Positions 52,348-62,261 are shown, counted from the stretch's first letter. The stretch: DNA of 64,000 nucleotides from Listeria monocytogenes (GCF_013282665.1 NZ_CP054041.1:124001-188000), one strand, 5' to 3'. Translations and numbers: made by a program. The notes: generated by a model not told the origin, from the letters alone.

Positions 52348-54006
52348 TTATTCTACAGCAAAAATGTACGGATAAACTGGTTGGTCACCTTCGTGAATTT
52401 CTACTTCGACATCAGGGAAGGCTTCTGTTACTTTATCAGCAAGCGTTTCTGCTTTTGAAGTATCTGAATCTTCACCAACAATGATAGTAACGATTTCGCT
52501 ATCGTCATCGAGCAGTTTCTCCAGTGTTTCGTATGCAGCTTCTTCTAATGTTGCACAGCTGACTTTGATTTTGCCTTCAACCATACCGATGAAGCTGTCT
52601 TTTTTGATTTCGACACCTTCTACTGTTGTATCACGTACAGCTGTCGTTACTTGGCCACTTGCTACGTCTTCAATTGCTGCTCTCATTGCTTCTGCATTAG
52701 CTAGGAAATCTTGATCTGCTTGGAATGAAAGAACGGCAGTAAGACCTTGTGGAATTGTTTTTGTAGGGATGATTTGTACTTTATCATCTCCTAGAATTTG
52801 TGCTGCTTGTTCTGCAGCCATTTGGATATTTTTATTATTTGGAAGAACAAAAACTTGTTCTGCATTTGCTGATTCAATTGCTTTTACGATATCTTCTGTA
52901 CTTGGATTCATTGTTTGCCCACCTGAAAGAACAACCGAAACGCCCATGCTTTCAAATAGTTTCTTCAATCCTTCTCCAGCTGAAACAGTAACAATACCAT
53001 AAGCCGCTTTTTCTTTTGCTGGTGCTTTGTCATCACCAACAATTTCATTATGCTGTTCACGCATATTTTCTACTTTCATTTTAAGTAGACTACCATATTG
53101 TTGACCGTAATTAAGTACTTCACCCGGATGTTCCACGTGGACATGTACTTTTACTACTTCATCATCTGCAGCTACTAGAAGAGAATCCCCAAGTTTACTT
53201 AAATCTTGACGGAACTGTTCTTCATCAAAAGGTTTTTGACCGGGTTTATTTTCGTTGATTTTCACGATGATTTCAGTACAGTAACCAAAATGAATATCTT
53301 CCGTTGACATAAAGTCTTGGACATGGCGATGATGTTCGGCATTAATTAGTTCATTCATAGATGCCATATAATCAGGAGCTTCAGCCATTTTGCCAGTTAA
53401 TACGCCGTAAAATCCTTCATAAATAATGATAAGACCTTGGCCACCACTATCAACAACACCAACTTCTTTTAAAACTGGAAGTAAATCTGGTGTTTTTTCT
53501 AATGCGACTTTCCCTTGTTTTAAAATGGCTTCCATTACTAATTCGATATCTTGATGTTCACTTGCTGCTGCAACTCCCGCTTTTGCGGCTTCACGAGCTA
53601 CAGTGAGAATTGTTCCTTCCACGGGTTTCATCACGGCTTTATAGGCAGTTTCCACCCCTTTAACGAAAGCACCAGCAAATTCTTCCGCGTTTAACGTTTC
53701 TTTATTTTCAATTGCTTTAGAAAAACCTCGGAAAAGTTGGGATAAAATAACACCTGAGTTCCCGCGGGCACCCATTAGTAAACCTTTTGCCAAGTTGGCC
53801 CCAACGGCACTAATTGTGTCTTTGTCATTTTTCGCAACTTCTTCTGCTCCACTTGTCATCGATAGATTCATATTCGTTCCCGTGTCACCATCTGGAACCG
53901 GGAAGACATTCAATGAATCTACAAAATCAGCATTTTTTGCTAAATTCTCTGCTCCAAGTGCTATCATTGCTGCAAATTTCTCTGAGTCTAACTGATATAT
54001 ACTCAC
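52348..54006 (-). CDS. fakA: Fatty acid kinase, ATP-binding subunit FakA
   Basis: DhaK/DhaL-related kinase that, with a FakB carrier, phosphorylates exogenous fatty acids to acyl-phosphate for PlsX/PlsY. The 552-residue protein has an N-terminal DhaL domain (VPDGDTGTNMNLSM holds the metal-binding Asp residues; GARGNSGVILSQ), a middle domain with FGYCTEII, and a C-terminal DegV-like region with IIVGEDSD. It follows the Asp23-like gene by 14 bases, as in many Firmicutes. Confidence 0.93.
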   Translation of the reverse strand: MSIYQLDSEKFAAMIALGAENLAKNADFVDSLNVFPVPDGDTGTNMNLSMTSGAEEVAKNDKDTISAVGANLAKGLLMGARGNSGVILSQLFRGFSKAIENKETLNAEEFAGAFVKGVETAYKAVMKPVEGTILTVAREAAKAGVAAASEHQDIELVMEAILKQGKVALEKTPDLLPVLKEVGVVDSGGQGLIIIYEGFYGVLTGKMAEAPDYMASMNELINAEHHRHVQDFMSTEDIHFGYCTEIIVKINENKPGQKPFDEEQFRQDLSKLGDSLLVAADDEVVKVHVHVEHPGEVLNYGQQYGSLLKMKVENMREQHNEIVGDDKAPAKEKAAYGIVTVSAGEGLKKLFESMGVSVVLSGGQTMNPSTEDIVKAIESANAEQVFVLPNNKNIQMAAEQAAQILGDDKVQIIPTKTIPQGLTAVLSFQADQDFLANAEAMRAAIEDVASGQVTTAVRDTTVEGVEIKKDSFIGMVEGKIKVSCATLEEAAYETLEKLLDDDSEIVTIIVGEDSDTSKAETLADKVTEAFPDVEVEIHEGDQPVYPYIFAVE

Positions 54007-54020
54007 TTACATAATCCTCC

Positions 54021-54386
54021 TTATGATTCCTTGATTACTCGGACACCTTGAACATAAATATTCACTGATTCCACTGTAATACCGAGTGTTTTTTCTAGTG
54101 TGTATTTGACACGTTCTTGAACGTTATGCGCAACTTCGGAAATTTTTGTTCCAAAGCTAACAATGATATACATGTCAATATGTATACCTTCTTCTTCTTG
54201 TCTCACGATTACGCCTTTAGTATAATTTTCTCTTCTTAAAATATCTGTCAAACCATCACGGATTTGATGTCTACTTGCCATTCCTACAATGCCAAAATTT
54301 TCTTCGGCAGCTCCACCAGCGATTGTTGCAATAACATCACTAGTAATGTCAATTTTGCCTAGCTTTGTGTCGATTTCAATTGCCAT
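54021..54386 (-). CDS. Asp23/Gls24-family protein (YloU-like)
   Basis: A 121-residue Asp23-domain protein (IATIAGGAAEENFGIVGMAS). The family forms membrane-associated scaffolds linked to envelope stress in staphylococci, and its gene commonly precedes fakA. GGGAGG lies just before ATG 54386. It heads the transcript running into fakA-sdaAB-sdaAA-recG and is divergent from rpmB. Confidence 0.9.
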   Translation of the reverse strand: MAIEIDTKLGKIDITSDVIATIAGGAAEENFGIVGMASRHQIRDGLTDILRRENYTKGVIVRQEEEGIHIDMYIIVSFGTKISEVAHNVQERVKYTLEKTLGITVESVNIYVQGVRVIKES

Positions 54387-54578
54387 TCTATATTCCTCCC
54401 TACGGATTATATTCTCGTTCGATTATTTTTTAGTATTGATTTTTATTTGATTATAAAGTCGTCCCTACCTATTTTACTATAATCATGGTCCTTTGGAAAG
54501 CATATCCTCCATTTGGGTGATTAAACCTACTTTTATGCTGTCAAGTAAAAATTCTTTGCACTATTTTCGCATATCCTC

Positions 54579-54607
54579 TTGCAAAGTATACTTGTTTATG
54601 ATAAATT
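54579..54607 (+). promoter_or_regulatory. Probable rpmB promoter
   Basis: TTGCAA (54579-54584), 17 bases, TAAATT (54602-54607). This gives a leader of about 70 bases. The elements are moderate matches. Confidence 0.5.
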
Positions 54608-54684
54608 ATTCTAGTGTATGAAAAACAAATGGATAGGTTATTCTAAATAAATTATCCGAAGAGCTCTGTAAGGAGGGGTAAACT

Positions 54685-54873
54685 ATGGCTAAAGAATGTG
54701 TTATTACAGGCCGCAAATCACGTTCCGGTAACAAACGTTCCCACGCAATGAACTCCAGCAAACGTACTTGGAAAGCAAACTTGCAAAAAGTACGGATTCT
54801 GGTTAACGGCAAACCTAAAAAAGTTTGGGTATCTGCTCGTGCGCTTAAATCTGGTAAAGTGGAACGCGTTTAA
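54685..54873 (+). CDS. rpmB: 50S ribosomal protein L28
   Basis: A 62-residue L28 ([20 protein letters not shown]). Only one Cys is left, so this is the form lacking the zinc-binding Cys pairs. AAGGAGG precedes ATG 54685. It is a lone plus-strand gene, divergent from the Asp23-like gene and convergent with thiN; a minus-strand frame across it is an antisense shadow. Confidence 0.97.
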
Positions 54874-54889
54874 TTGAAGGAGAAATCAA

Positions 54890-54922
54890 GTGCAGCGACA
54901 ATTATGTCGGTGCATTTTTTCT
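54890..54922 (+). terminator. rpmB terminator
   Basis: TGCAGCGACA, loop ATTA, TGTCGGTGCA, then TTTTTT; one G-G mismatch in the stem. Confidence 0.88.
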
Positions 54923-54934
54923 TTGTCTTAAAAT

Positions 54935-54966
54935 AAAAAAATACAGGCCGCGTGCACCTGTATTTC
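54935..54966 (-). terminator. thiN terminator
   Basis: Minus strand AAATACAGG, 9-base GC-rich loop, CCTGTATTT followed by T-run. It ends the priA-to-thiN operon and faces the rpmB terminator. Confidence 0.88.
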
Positions 54967-54969
54967 TTG

Positions 54970-55614
54970 TTAATCATTACTTTGTGTTAATAAAATCATT
55001 CCGCTTTTAAAGGAAAATTCACCTTTTTTCTCCACAAACTCATTGCTTGAAAGTGCTGAACCTACTGGATAAGTGGCATTTTCGAGTGGATAAGCGAATC
55101 CTTTTAGCGTCAGTCCTGTAACGTCTTTCATCGTTGTAAATGCGACATATTTCTTATCAGGTAGTTTTTCAATGGTATAGCTACCTGGTGTGTACATTTT
55201 GATGTAGTTATAGCGGTCAATCATTTCTACTACCGGTACAGCGTTTAAAAATCGTGGTTTGGTCAACATCATTAGATTCGCAAGTAGATGGTCTAAGCGG
55301 CCTCCTGTTGCACCAAAAATGCGTATCTTATCTGGATTTTGCTCCATCGCCCAACTTAATCCAATTTCCGTATCTGTTTCATCTTTTTCTGCAGGAAATT
55401 CGCGTACATCTGCTACTTTGGTTTTCAAATGAGCCAGTTCTTCTTTAGAGAGTGAATCAAAATCTCCCATCGCAACGGTCGGTATAATTCCGTAGTCTAA
55501 CAAACGTTTTGCTCCACGGTCCACGCCAATCCAACTAATCTCTGCGCTCGTATATTGTCTTAAATCAGGAATTTCGGACGCAGGTCCACCAACCATAATG
55601 TTAATTATTTTCAT
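54970..55614 (-). CDS. thiN: Thiamine pyrophosphokinase
   Basis: Makes thiamine diphosphate directly from thiamine and ATP. The 214-residue protein has GVDRGAKRLLDYGI and the conserved acidic segment GDFDSLSKEE followed by KDETDTEIGL; GATGGRLDHLLAN is a further hallmark. It follows rpe across a 63-base gap containing a GC-rich stem-loop, and is the last gene of this operon. Confidence 0.94.
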   Translation of the reverse strand: MKIINIMVGGPASEIPDLRQYTSAEISWIGVDRGAKRLLDYGIIPTVAMGDFDSLSKEELAHLKTKVADVREFPAEKDETDTEIGLSWAMEQNPDKIRIFGATGGRLDHLLANLMMLTKPRFLNAVPVVEMIDRYNYIKMYTPGSYTIEKLPDKKYVAFTTMKDVTGLTLKGFAYPLENATYPVGSALSSNEFVEKKGEFSFKSGMILLTQSND

Positions 55615-55640
55615 ACTTGAGTCCCCTTCTCCCCTAACAA

Positions 55641-55672
55641 ATAAGGCTGGAACTGAGGTCCCAGCCCTATTA
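55641..55672 (-). terminator. Stem-loop between rpe and thiN
   Basis: Minus strand AGGGCTGGGA, loop CCTCA, GTTCCAGCCTT, then ATTTG. The stem is strong but the U-tract is poor, so termination is probably partial and thiN still receives readthrough. Confidence 0.55.
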
Positions 55673-55677
55673 TTAGT

Positions 55678-56334
55678 TTACTCGCCTACAATGGCACGTA
55701 ATTTATCAATTGGTGTTTGACGATTTTTATTTCCATAAATGTAACTACCAGCTACAAAAACATTTGCGCCAGCATCACGGCATAATTTCGCTGTTTCATG
55801 ATCCACGCCGCCATCTACTTCAATTTCGATATCTAAGCCTTTTTCATCCACTATTTTCTTGAAAGCACTAATTTTCTCTAGTACTTCTGGGATGAATTTT
55901 TGTCCGCCAAAACCAGGATTTACTGTCATAAATAGAACCATATCCAGTTCATTTAAAACGTGTTGCAAAACATCAATTGGTGTCGCTGGATTAAGCACTG
56001 CGCCAGCTTTCACACCGTAAGAACGGATTAATTGTAATGTGCGATGAAGATGCGTACAAGCTTCAACATGCACCGTGATGTAGTCTGCACCCGCTTTTGC
56101 AAATTCTGGAATGTATGTATCCGGGTTTTCAATCATTAAATGAACATCAAGTGGTAGTTTTGTTTCTGGGCGAATGGCTTGAACAACAGCAGGACCAAAT
56201 GTAATATTTGGAACGAAATGTCCGTCCATAACATCAATATGAATGTAGTCTGCACCGCAATTTTCTACTTCTTTAATATCTCTTGCAAGATTTGCAAAGT
56301 CTGCACTTAAAATCGAAGGAGCTATTTTTCCCAT
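55678..56334 (-). CDS. rpe: Ribulose-phosphate 3-epimerase
   Basis: TIM-barrel enzyme of the pentose phosphate pathway, interconverting ribulose-5-P and xylulose-5-P. The 218-residue protein has IAPSILSADFANL, the metal and catalytic residues in HIDVMDGHFVPN and DVHLMIENPD, and the phosphate-binding EVDGGVDHETAK. It follows rsgA by 2 bases; the link with rsgA is common in Firmicutes. Confidence 0.97.
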   Translation of the reverse strand: MGKIAPSILSADFANLARDIKEVENCGADYIHIDVMDGHFVPNITFGPAVVQAIRPETKLPLDVHLMIENPDTYIPEFAKAGADYITVHVEACTHLHRTLQLIRSYGVKAGAVLNPATPIDVLQHVLNELDMVLFMTVNPGFGGQKFIPEVLEKISAFKKIVDEKGLDIEIEVDGGVDHETAKLCRDAGANVFVAGSYIYGNKNRQTPIDKLRAIVGE

Positions 56335-56336
56335 TC

Positions 56337-57212
56337 TTAATACCTCGGCTTTCTGTTTTTTAATTCTTGTAAAATTTGGATATAGTGTTTGTAACGGAAT
56401 TCTGCTATTTCATTTGCTTCCACAGCTGTTTTCACTGCACAATTAGGTTCGTTTTCGTGCATACAACCACGGAATTTACAACCGCTACGACGATCTTCCA
56501 TTTCAGGAAAGCAAAATTGTAATGTTTCAGGTTGCAAGTCATCCCATTCAATGGAACTAAAACCTGGCGTATCCGCGACAAAACCATCCCCAATTGGCAT
56601 TAGTTCAACATGTCTTGTTGTATGTTTTCCGCGACCAAGTGAGTTCGAAATTTCTGCTGTTTTTAAAGTTAAATCACTATTTAAGCTATTTAGGAGAGTC
56701 GACTTCCCTACACCGGATTGCCCAGCGATAACTGCAGTTTTCCCACTAATATAGTCTTTAATGGCTTCTTTATCAGGTTCATCATTGGTAACAAAAACAT
56801 CATAACCAATCGCTTCATATATGTCTTTGTAAACAGCAATCTGCTCTTTTTCAGATTCTGATGCCAAGTCCATTTTACTAATGCAAATAACTGGCTTGAT
56901 ATCTTCCTTCTCAATAGCTACTAAAAAACGATCCGCAAGATTCGTGGAAAAATCTGGTTCTACTGCTGAAAACACCAAAATCGCAATATCAATGTTTGCC
57001 ACGGGAGGCCGCACAAGAGCATTCTCCCGGGACATTACATCTAAAATGTAACCATCTGTTTTATTTTCTATTTGAAATTCGACATCATCGCCTACAAGCG
57101 GAGAGATATTTCGTTTTCTAAAATTCCCTCGTGCTCGACATTGATATACTTTTCCTTCTGAAAATACATAGTAAAATCCGCTCAACGCTTTGATAATTTG
57201 TCCTTCCAGCAC
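56337..57212 (-). CDS. rsgA: Ribosome small subunit-dependent GTPase A
   Basis: Circularly permuted GTPase that checks late 30S assembly. The 291-residue protein has an N-terminal OB fold, then G4 in ISKMD, G1 in GQSGVGKSTLLN and G3 in ADTPGF in that permuted order, and a C-terminal zinc knuckle (CKFRGCMHENEPNC). It follows prkC by 18 bases; in B. subtilis the PASTA kinase phosphorylates its RsgA (CpgA). Confidence 0.97.
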   Translation of the reverse strand: MLEGQIIKALSGFYYVFSEGKVYQCRARGNFRKRNISPLVGDDVEFQIENKTDGYILDVMSRENALVRPPVANIDIAILVFSAVEPDFSTNLADRFLVAIEKEDIKPVICISKMDLASESEKEQIAVYKDIYEAIGYDVFVTNDEPDKEAIKDYISGKTAVIAGQSGVGKSTLLNSLNSDLTLKTAEISNSLGRGKHTTRHVELMPIGDGFVADTPGFSSIEWDDLQPETLQFCFPEMEDRRSGCKFRGCMHENEPNCAVKTAVEANEIAEFRYKHYIQILQELKNRKPRY

Positions 57213-57230
57213 ATTTCCTCCGTTCTATTT

Positions 57231-59198
57231 TTAATTTGGATAAGGGACTGTACCTTCATCGATTACTTTATCATCACTGATAATTTTGTAGCCTGCGCTA
57301 GAACCTTCTTCAATTTGGAAAGTTATTTCTACCGAGGTATTTTGTGTAATGCTCATTTCTCGGTAAGCGCTCGTCATGCTATGGTCTTTATCTTGAATGT
57401 AAATTTGTATTTTCTGTGGTTGTGGGTTGTCTTCATCACTTGGTGTATATGGGATGTTAAATGTTTTTGTTACTTCTTTGACTTGTTTTTCTTTTGGTCC
57501 CGCAGAAATGACAATCTCAATCGTATCTCCAGCGTTCATTGCCGTTCCAGCAGATGGAGACTGCGAAATAACTTGTCCTTTTTCAACGGTGCTTGAGTTT
57601 TCTTCTTTACTTGAAACTTTAAGTCCAAGCGGTGAAGCGTAGTCTTCTACTGCCGTTTTAGTGTAACCGCGTAAATCTTTCAGTGTAATTGGTTCTGCAC
57701 CTTTACTTACGACGAATTTCACATCGGTTGATTTAGCAACTACTTCTGTTCCTTGGGTTGGTGTTTGGCTAATAATCATACCTTTTCCAACTTCTGAGCT
57801 ATAGGCTTCCTCTGAAGAAATATTCTTAAATCCTTGCTGTTCGAGGATTGCTTTTGTATCTGTGTAACTTCTTCCCGTGTAGTCGTCCATCGTTATTTTT
57901 TTCGAACCAATACTTACGAATAAATTAATTTTTGTTCCTTTTTCTTTCATTTCACCGGCTTCAGGGTCAGTATTAATTACTTTTCCTTCTGCTATTTCAT
58001 CGCTATTTTTTTCTGCGGTCTTGCCAATGACAAAGCCTTCTTTTTGAAGTAGTGCTACTGCTTGGTCTTCTGTTTTACCAGAAACATCCGGCACAGCAAC
58101 CTCATCAGGACTCTTACCTAGGAGCCACAGTAATAAAATACCAATGATAAAAATGGCAATAACGGAAAAAACGATTAATGTAATTTTCTTTTTCTTGCTC
58201 ATTTTTTTCTTTTTCTTGCCTTTTTTCTCTTCAGGAACTGCTTCAGCTGCTGCTACTTTTCCTTCTGGGACAATGGTTTTATCAAGGTTTTGCATCGTGT
58301 CTTTGGTTGCGATGATTGGAATTGCTTTCGTATCGCCATCATCTGTTGGGAAAACATATTTAGGTTCGTTTAAACGGTCTTTATTTAAACAAGTTTGCAA
58401 GTCTTTTTCCATTTCTTCTGCGTTTTGATAGCGTAAGAATGGATCTTTAGCCGTTGCTTTAATAATAATATTTTCTAAGCTTTGTGGAATTTCTGGATTT
58501 TGTTCTCTCGCGGATGGGATGTCTGCTTGCAGATGCTTAATAGCTATAGAAACTGCGGACTCCCCGTCAAAAGGTACTTTTCCAGTTAATAGTTCGTATA
58601 ACACAATGCCAAGTGAATAGATATCTGATTTTTGCGTTGCCATTCCACCGCGTGCTTGTTCTGGGGATAAGTAATGCACCGAACCTAGTAAAGAATTCGT
58701 TTGTGTAATAGATGTTTCTGAAAGTGCCATTGCAATACCAAAATCTGTAATCTTCACGACGCCATCATGATCAATTAAAATATTTTGTGGTTTTAAATCA
58801 CGGTGGATAATGTGATGTTGATGGGCGATTGCTACCGCAGAAACGATTTGCAGCATAATATCTACTGCTTTTTCATAACTGATTGGATGATTTTCGTGAA
58901 TGTACTGTTTTAAATCCATCCCATCTACATGTTCCATTACAATATAGTGTAAATCATTTTCTTCGCCAACATCGTACACACTAACAATATTAGGGTGAAC
59001 GAGACTCGTTGCTGATTGAGCTTCTCGTTGGAACCGACGAATAAGATTGCTTTCATCTGCCAAATCGATTCGTAAAATTTTCACTGCAACATCTCTATCA
59101 AGAATAATATCATGCGCCAAGTACACATTGGCCATTCCGCCGCCACCTATTGCATGTAAAATCTTATATCGATCACTTAATCGCTTACCAATCATCAT
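57231..59198 (-). CDS. prkC: PASTA-domain Ser/Thr protein kinase
   Basis: Membrane Hanks-type kinase that senses cell-wall precursors or muropeptides (PrkA in Listeria literature). The kinase domain (about 1-270) has the Gly loop IGGGGMANVY, catalytic Lys in VAVKILR, HRDLKPQN, DFGIA and the activation segment TNSLLGSVHYLSPEQA. A poly-Lys juxtamembrane stretch and membrane span IFIIGILLLWLL (about 343-360) follow, then three PASTA repeats and a C-terminal beta domain outside. Total 655 residues. Its start overlaps the stp stop by 4 bases. Confidence 0.97.
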   Translation of the reverse strand: MMIGKRLSDRYKILHAIGGGGMANVYLAHDIILDRDVAVKILRIDLADESNLIRRFQREAQSATSLVHPNIVSVYDVGEENDLHYIVMEHVDGMDLKQYIHENHPISYEKAVDIMLQIVSAVAIAHQHHIIHRDLKPQNILIDHDGVVKITDFGIAMALSETSITQTNSLLGSVHYLSPEQARGGMATQKSDIYSLGIVLYELLTGKVPFDGESAVSIAIKHLQADIPSAREQNPEIPQSLENIIIKATAKDPFLRYQNAEEMEKDLQTCLNKDRLNEPKYVFPTDDGDTKAIPIIATKDTMQNLDKTIVPEGKVAAAEAVPEEKKGKKKKKMSKKKKITLIVFSVIAIFIIGILLLWLLGKSPDEVAVPDVSGKTEDQAVALLQKEGFVIGKTAEKNSDEIAEGKVINTDPEAGEMKEKGTKINLFVSIGSKKITMDDYTGRSYTDTKAILEQQGFKNISSEEAYSSEVGKGMIISQTPTQGTEVVAKSTDVKFVVSKGAEPITLKDLRGYTKTAVEDYASPLGLKVSSKEENSSTVEKGQVISQSPSAGTAMNAGDTIEIVISAGPKEKQVKEVTKTFNIPYTPSDEDNPQPQKIQIYIQDKDHSMTSAYREMSITQNTSVEITFQIEEGSSAGYKIISDDKVIDEGTVPYPN

Positions 59199-59953
59199 GA
59201 AGCGTCCCTCCCTTTCTGCGTCAGATCTCGTTCGACTAACAGCACAGTAATATTATCTTCTCCCCCATAAGAATTAGCTTTTGTAATAAATACATCTGCT
59301 TTTTCCGAAAGAGTTCGTTTGCTTTTTAAAATTTCTTCCATTTCTGTTTCTGGAACCATATTCGTTAAACCGTCGGAACAAAGTAGTAACGTATCGCTCG
59401 TTTGGAAAGGGACAACAAAGGTGTCTACTTCCACTTTTCCTTCTACCCCGAGTGCGCGTAAAAGAATATTTTTGCGAGGATGGTTCATGGCATCTTCTTT
59501 GCTAATTTCACCTGTTCGAAGGAGTTCATGCACAAGTGAATGATCTTCGGTTAGTTGACGTAAAACGTGATTTTGAAGTAAATAACCACGGCTATCTCCT
59601 ACGTTGGCGATAACTACTTGTGACTGTGCCATAATAGCAGCAACAAGGGTTGTTCCCATACCATTTAGATCCATTTCACTTTCCGCATAAAGGGCAATTT
59701 CTTTATTGACTTCTTGGATAGTTTTTCGTAACCAAGTTTCAATTTCTTCTGCGGTCAAAAGTGCGGTCGTTTTTTTCCATGCGTCGCTTAGTAAACGAAC
59801 AGCCATTTCGCTCGCCACGTCTCCTGCGCGGTGACCACCCATGCCGTCTGCAACAATGACAATTGGCTGGTTATCTTTATTTTCAAAAACGCCGCCGTTG
59901 TCTTCATTATGATGTCTTATTCTGCCTCTATCTGTTCTAAATTCTGCATGCAT
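59195..59953 (-). CDS. stp: PP2C-type Ser/Thr phosphatase
   Basis: Cognate phosphatase of the PASTA kinase, known in Listeria to act on EF-Tu and other targets. The 252-residue protein has the PPM metal motifs: RHHNEDN, VADGMGGHRAGDVAS, VGDSRGYLL and the C-terminal GGEDNITVLL. It is coupled to prkC by a 4-base overlap and follows rsmB by 21 bases. Confidence 0.97.
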   Translation of the reverse strand: MHAEFRTDRGRIRHHNEDNGGVFENKDNQPIVIVADGMGGHRAGDVASEMAVRLLSDAWKKTTALLTAEEIETWLRKTIQEVNKEIALYAESEMDLNGMGTTLVAAIMAQSQVVIANVGDSRGYLLQNHVLRQLTEDHSLVHELLRTGEISKEDAMNHPRKNILLRALGVEGKVEVDTFVVPFQTSDTLLLCSDGLTNMVPETEMEEILKSKRTLSEKADVFITKANSYGGEDNITVLLVERDLTQKGRDAS

Positions 59954-59974
59954 TTAAAAGCACCTCACTATTTT

Positions 59975-61309
59975 TCAGGACTTCACTTTTCTAAGGCTAG
60001 AAACGAAGAAACCATCGCTTCCAATATCTGTTGGTAAAAGTTGAATAAAATCGTCCTTCTTGATTTGTGCCAATTTTTCGGGAAGAACTACTGGTTCAAG
60101 TGCGAATTCCGGATGTTTTTCTAGGAAAGCACGAAGAACCGTTTCATTTTCTTCCTTGTCAATGGTACAAGTACTATAAACTAATATACCATTTTCTTTT
60201 ACTAATTGGCTAACGTCATCTAAAATGGCTAATTGAATTTCTGCTAATTTGTGGATATCTTTTTCTGTTTTTGCGTATTTAATGTCTGGTTTTCTGCGAA
60301 GAACGCCAAAGCCGGAGCACGGAGCATCCACTAAAATACGGTCAAATGTTTCTGGTTCAAACATAGTACTTGCGGTTCTTGCATCTAAATGTGCCGTACG
60401 AATATTAAGTAATTGCAATCGTTTGGCAGCTTGATCAATCAACTTGGTTTTCTTTTCATGGATATCAAGTGCATGAACCATTCCAGTGCCATGCATTTTC
60501 TCCGCGATATGGGTTGTTTTCCCGCCCGGTGCCGCACAAGCATCTAGTACGGTCAAATTGTCTTCTAGTTGAAGTGCGTAGGCTGCGAGCATTGAGCTTT
60601 CGTCTTGAATGCTACATTTACCGTCTTTGTATGCTTTTGTTTCTGCGACAGATCCTTTTTCAACCAGTAATGCTTCCTCGATAAATTCATTACGTGTCAC
60701 GGTGATTCCTTGGTCATTTAGTTCTTTGATTAATTGTTCGGTAGGAATTTCCGTTTGATTGACACGAATGCTTTGGTGCGGCGCGACAAGGAATGCTAAA
60801 CCGATTTCATGCAGTTTTTCAATACCATATTGCTCTGCCCATCTTTTTGCTAACCATTCTGGCAGACTTGTTTCAACAGCAATTTTTTGCACAGGGTCTT
60901 TGATAGCATCAATACTTGGTACGCCTTTTCGGATAACGTTACGCAACACGCCGTTGACGAACTTAGTTACACCTTGGTGTCCTAAATCTTTCGCAATATC
61001 CCCTGCTTCATTTAAAATCGCATGCTCAGGAACTTTATCTAAAAAAGTTAATTGATACACGGACATTCTCAGTAGGTTTTTCACCCAGTTATCGGGTTCT
61101 TTATTTAGAAACGGCGCTAAGTAATAATCAAGTGTAATTTTACGTTGCGTTGTGCCGTATACTAATTCCGTCAAAAGACCTTTATCAAGCGGATTCAGCT
61201 TTTGTTTTTTTAAGGCATCATTAATTAATAAATGGCTGTATGATTGATTGTTTTCGATTTTAATAATGAGTTCTAGCGCAATCGCACGAACTGTTTTTTG
61301 TTTTTTCAT
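59975..61309 (-). CDS. rsmB: 16S rRNA (cytosine-967-C5)-methyltransferase
   Basis: m5C methyltransferase of 444 residues. N-terminal NusB-like RNA-binding domain (about 1-135), then the SAM-dependent domain with DACAAPGGKTTHIAE, the catalytic segments VDAPCSGFGVLRR and VYSTCTIDKEENE with both active-site Cys residues. It abuts fmt directly (no gap) and precedes stp. Confidence 0.96.
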   Translation of the reverse strand: MKKQKTVRAIALELIIKIENNQSYSHLLINDALKKQKLNPLDKGLLTELVYGTTQRKITLDYYLAPFLNKEPDNWVKNLLRMSVYQLTFLDKVPEHAILNEAGDIAKDLGHQGVTKFVNGVLRNVIRKGVPSIDAIKDPVQKIAVETSLPEWLAKRWAEQYGIEKLHEIGLAFLVAPHQSIRVNQTEIPTEQLIKELNDQGITVTRNEFIEEALLVEKGSVAETKAYKDGKCSIQDESSMLAAYALQLEDNLTVLDACAAPGGKTTHIAEKMHGTGMVHALDIHEKKTKLIDQAAKRLQLLNIRTAHLDARTASTMFEPETFDRILVDAPCSGFGVLRRKPDIKYAKTEKDIHKLAEIQLAILDDVSQLVKENGILVYSTCTIDKEENETVLRAFLEKHPEFALEPVVLPEKLAQIKKDDFIQLLPTDIGSDGFFVSSLRKVKS

Positions 61310-62248
61310 TTATTCACCAAACCTTGTCGTCTTACTTAAATTTCTACCAGCACCGGACATGAATGAGTGAATATCCATCTTCGGTTTTCCTGCTGGTTGG
61401 ATCACTGTTGGTACGATGAGCGTCCCGTCGCCTGCTACGATTTTAAGCGTTGTTTTATCTGCTAAAATGGCACCTGGTTCGCCGCTCCATTTTATCTCTT
61501 CATAAGTTGCTTCCCAGATTTTAAATGGTTTTTCTTCCAGCGTTGTATAAGCCACTGGCCAAGGAGACAATCCTCGAATTTGATTAAAGATAGTACGTCC
61601 TGGCTTTGTCCAGTCGATTTTTTCTTGTTCTCTTGAAATATTGCGCGCAAAGGTTACTTTTTCAGGGTCTTGTGGGATTGCCGTTATTTTTCCAGCTAAA
61701 AAGTCGGGCAATGTGTCCATCAATAATTCTGCGCCTAGTTTGCTTAGTTTATCAAACATGGTGCCAGTATTATCTTCATCTGTGATGGGGATTTTACGCT
61801 GACTAATCATATCACCAGCATCCAATTTTTCTACCATATACATAATCGTGACGCCTGTTTCCGTTTTCCCGTCAAGAAGTGCATAGTGGACAGGAGCACC
61901 GCCGCGGTATTCTGGTAAAAGAGACGCGTGCACATTAATCGCGCCATGCTTTGGTGATTCAAGTAAACTATTTGGCAAAATTTGTCCGTAAGCTGCTGTT
62001 ACCAGTAAATCGGCCTTAAGAGCAATCAGTTCTTCCAGTTCGCTAGATGTCCGTAATTTTTCTGGTTGATAAACTGGAATAGCTAGTTCTAAAGCAGCCT
62101 TTTTTACTGGCGGTGGTGTTAAAACTCGTTTGCGTCCAACTGGTCGGTCTGGCTGTGTAACAACTGCAACTACATCATAGGTGTTAGCTAATTGCTTTAA
62201 AACGGGAACGGAAAATTCTGGTGTGCCCATAAAGATAATTTTAGTCAT
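61310..62248 (-). CDS. fmt: Methionyl-tRNA formyltransferase
   Basis: Formylates initiator Met-tRNA with 10-formyl-THF. The 312-residue protein begins MTKIIFMGTPEFSVPVLK, has NVHASLLPEYRGGAPVHYAL and GVTIMYMVEKLDAGDM, with a C-terminal OB-like domain from about 205. It lies between priA (13 bases) and rsmB (0 bases). No def gene lies between priA and fmt, unlike in Bacillus. Confidence 0.97.
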   Translation of the reverse strand: MTKIIFMGTPEFSVPVLKQLANTYDVVAVVTQPDRPVGRKRVLTPPPVKKAALELAIPVYQPEKLRTSSELEELIALKADLLVTAAYGQILPNSLLESPKHGAINVHASLLPEYRGGAPVHYALLDGKTETGVTIMYMVEKLDAGDMISQRKIPITDEDNTGTMFDKLSKLGAELLMDTLPDFLAGKITAIPQDPEKVTFARNISREQEKIDWTKPGRTIFNQIRGLSPWPVAYTTLEEKPFKIWEATYEEIKWSGEPGAILADKTTLKIVAGDGTLIVPTVIQPAGKPKMDIHSFMSGAGRNLSKTTRFGE

Positions 62249-62261
62249 TGGTTTGCTCCTT

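Noticed and set aside
54606..54812. Minus-strand frame of 68 codons across rpmB
   Set aside because: It is an antisense shadow of the conserved L28 gene, without a start signal.
54890..54931. Short frame GTG-CAG-CGA with GAAGGAG upstream, just after rpmB
   Set aside because: It encodes only 13 residues and coincides with the rpmB terminator. In Bacillus spoVM follows rpmB, but this peptide does not resemble SpoVM and Listeria does not sporulate.
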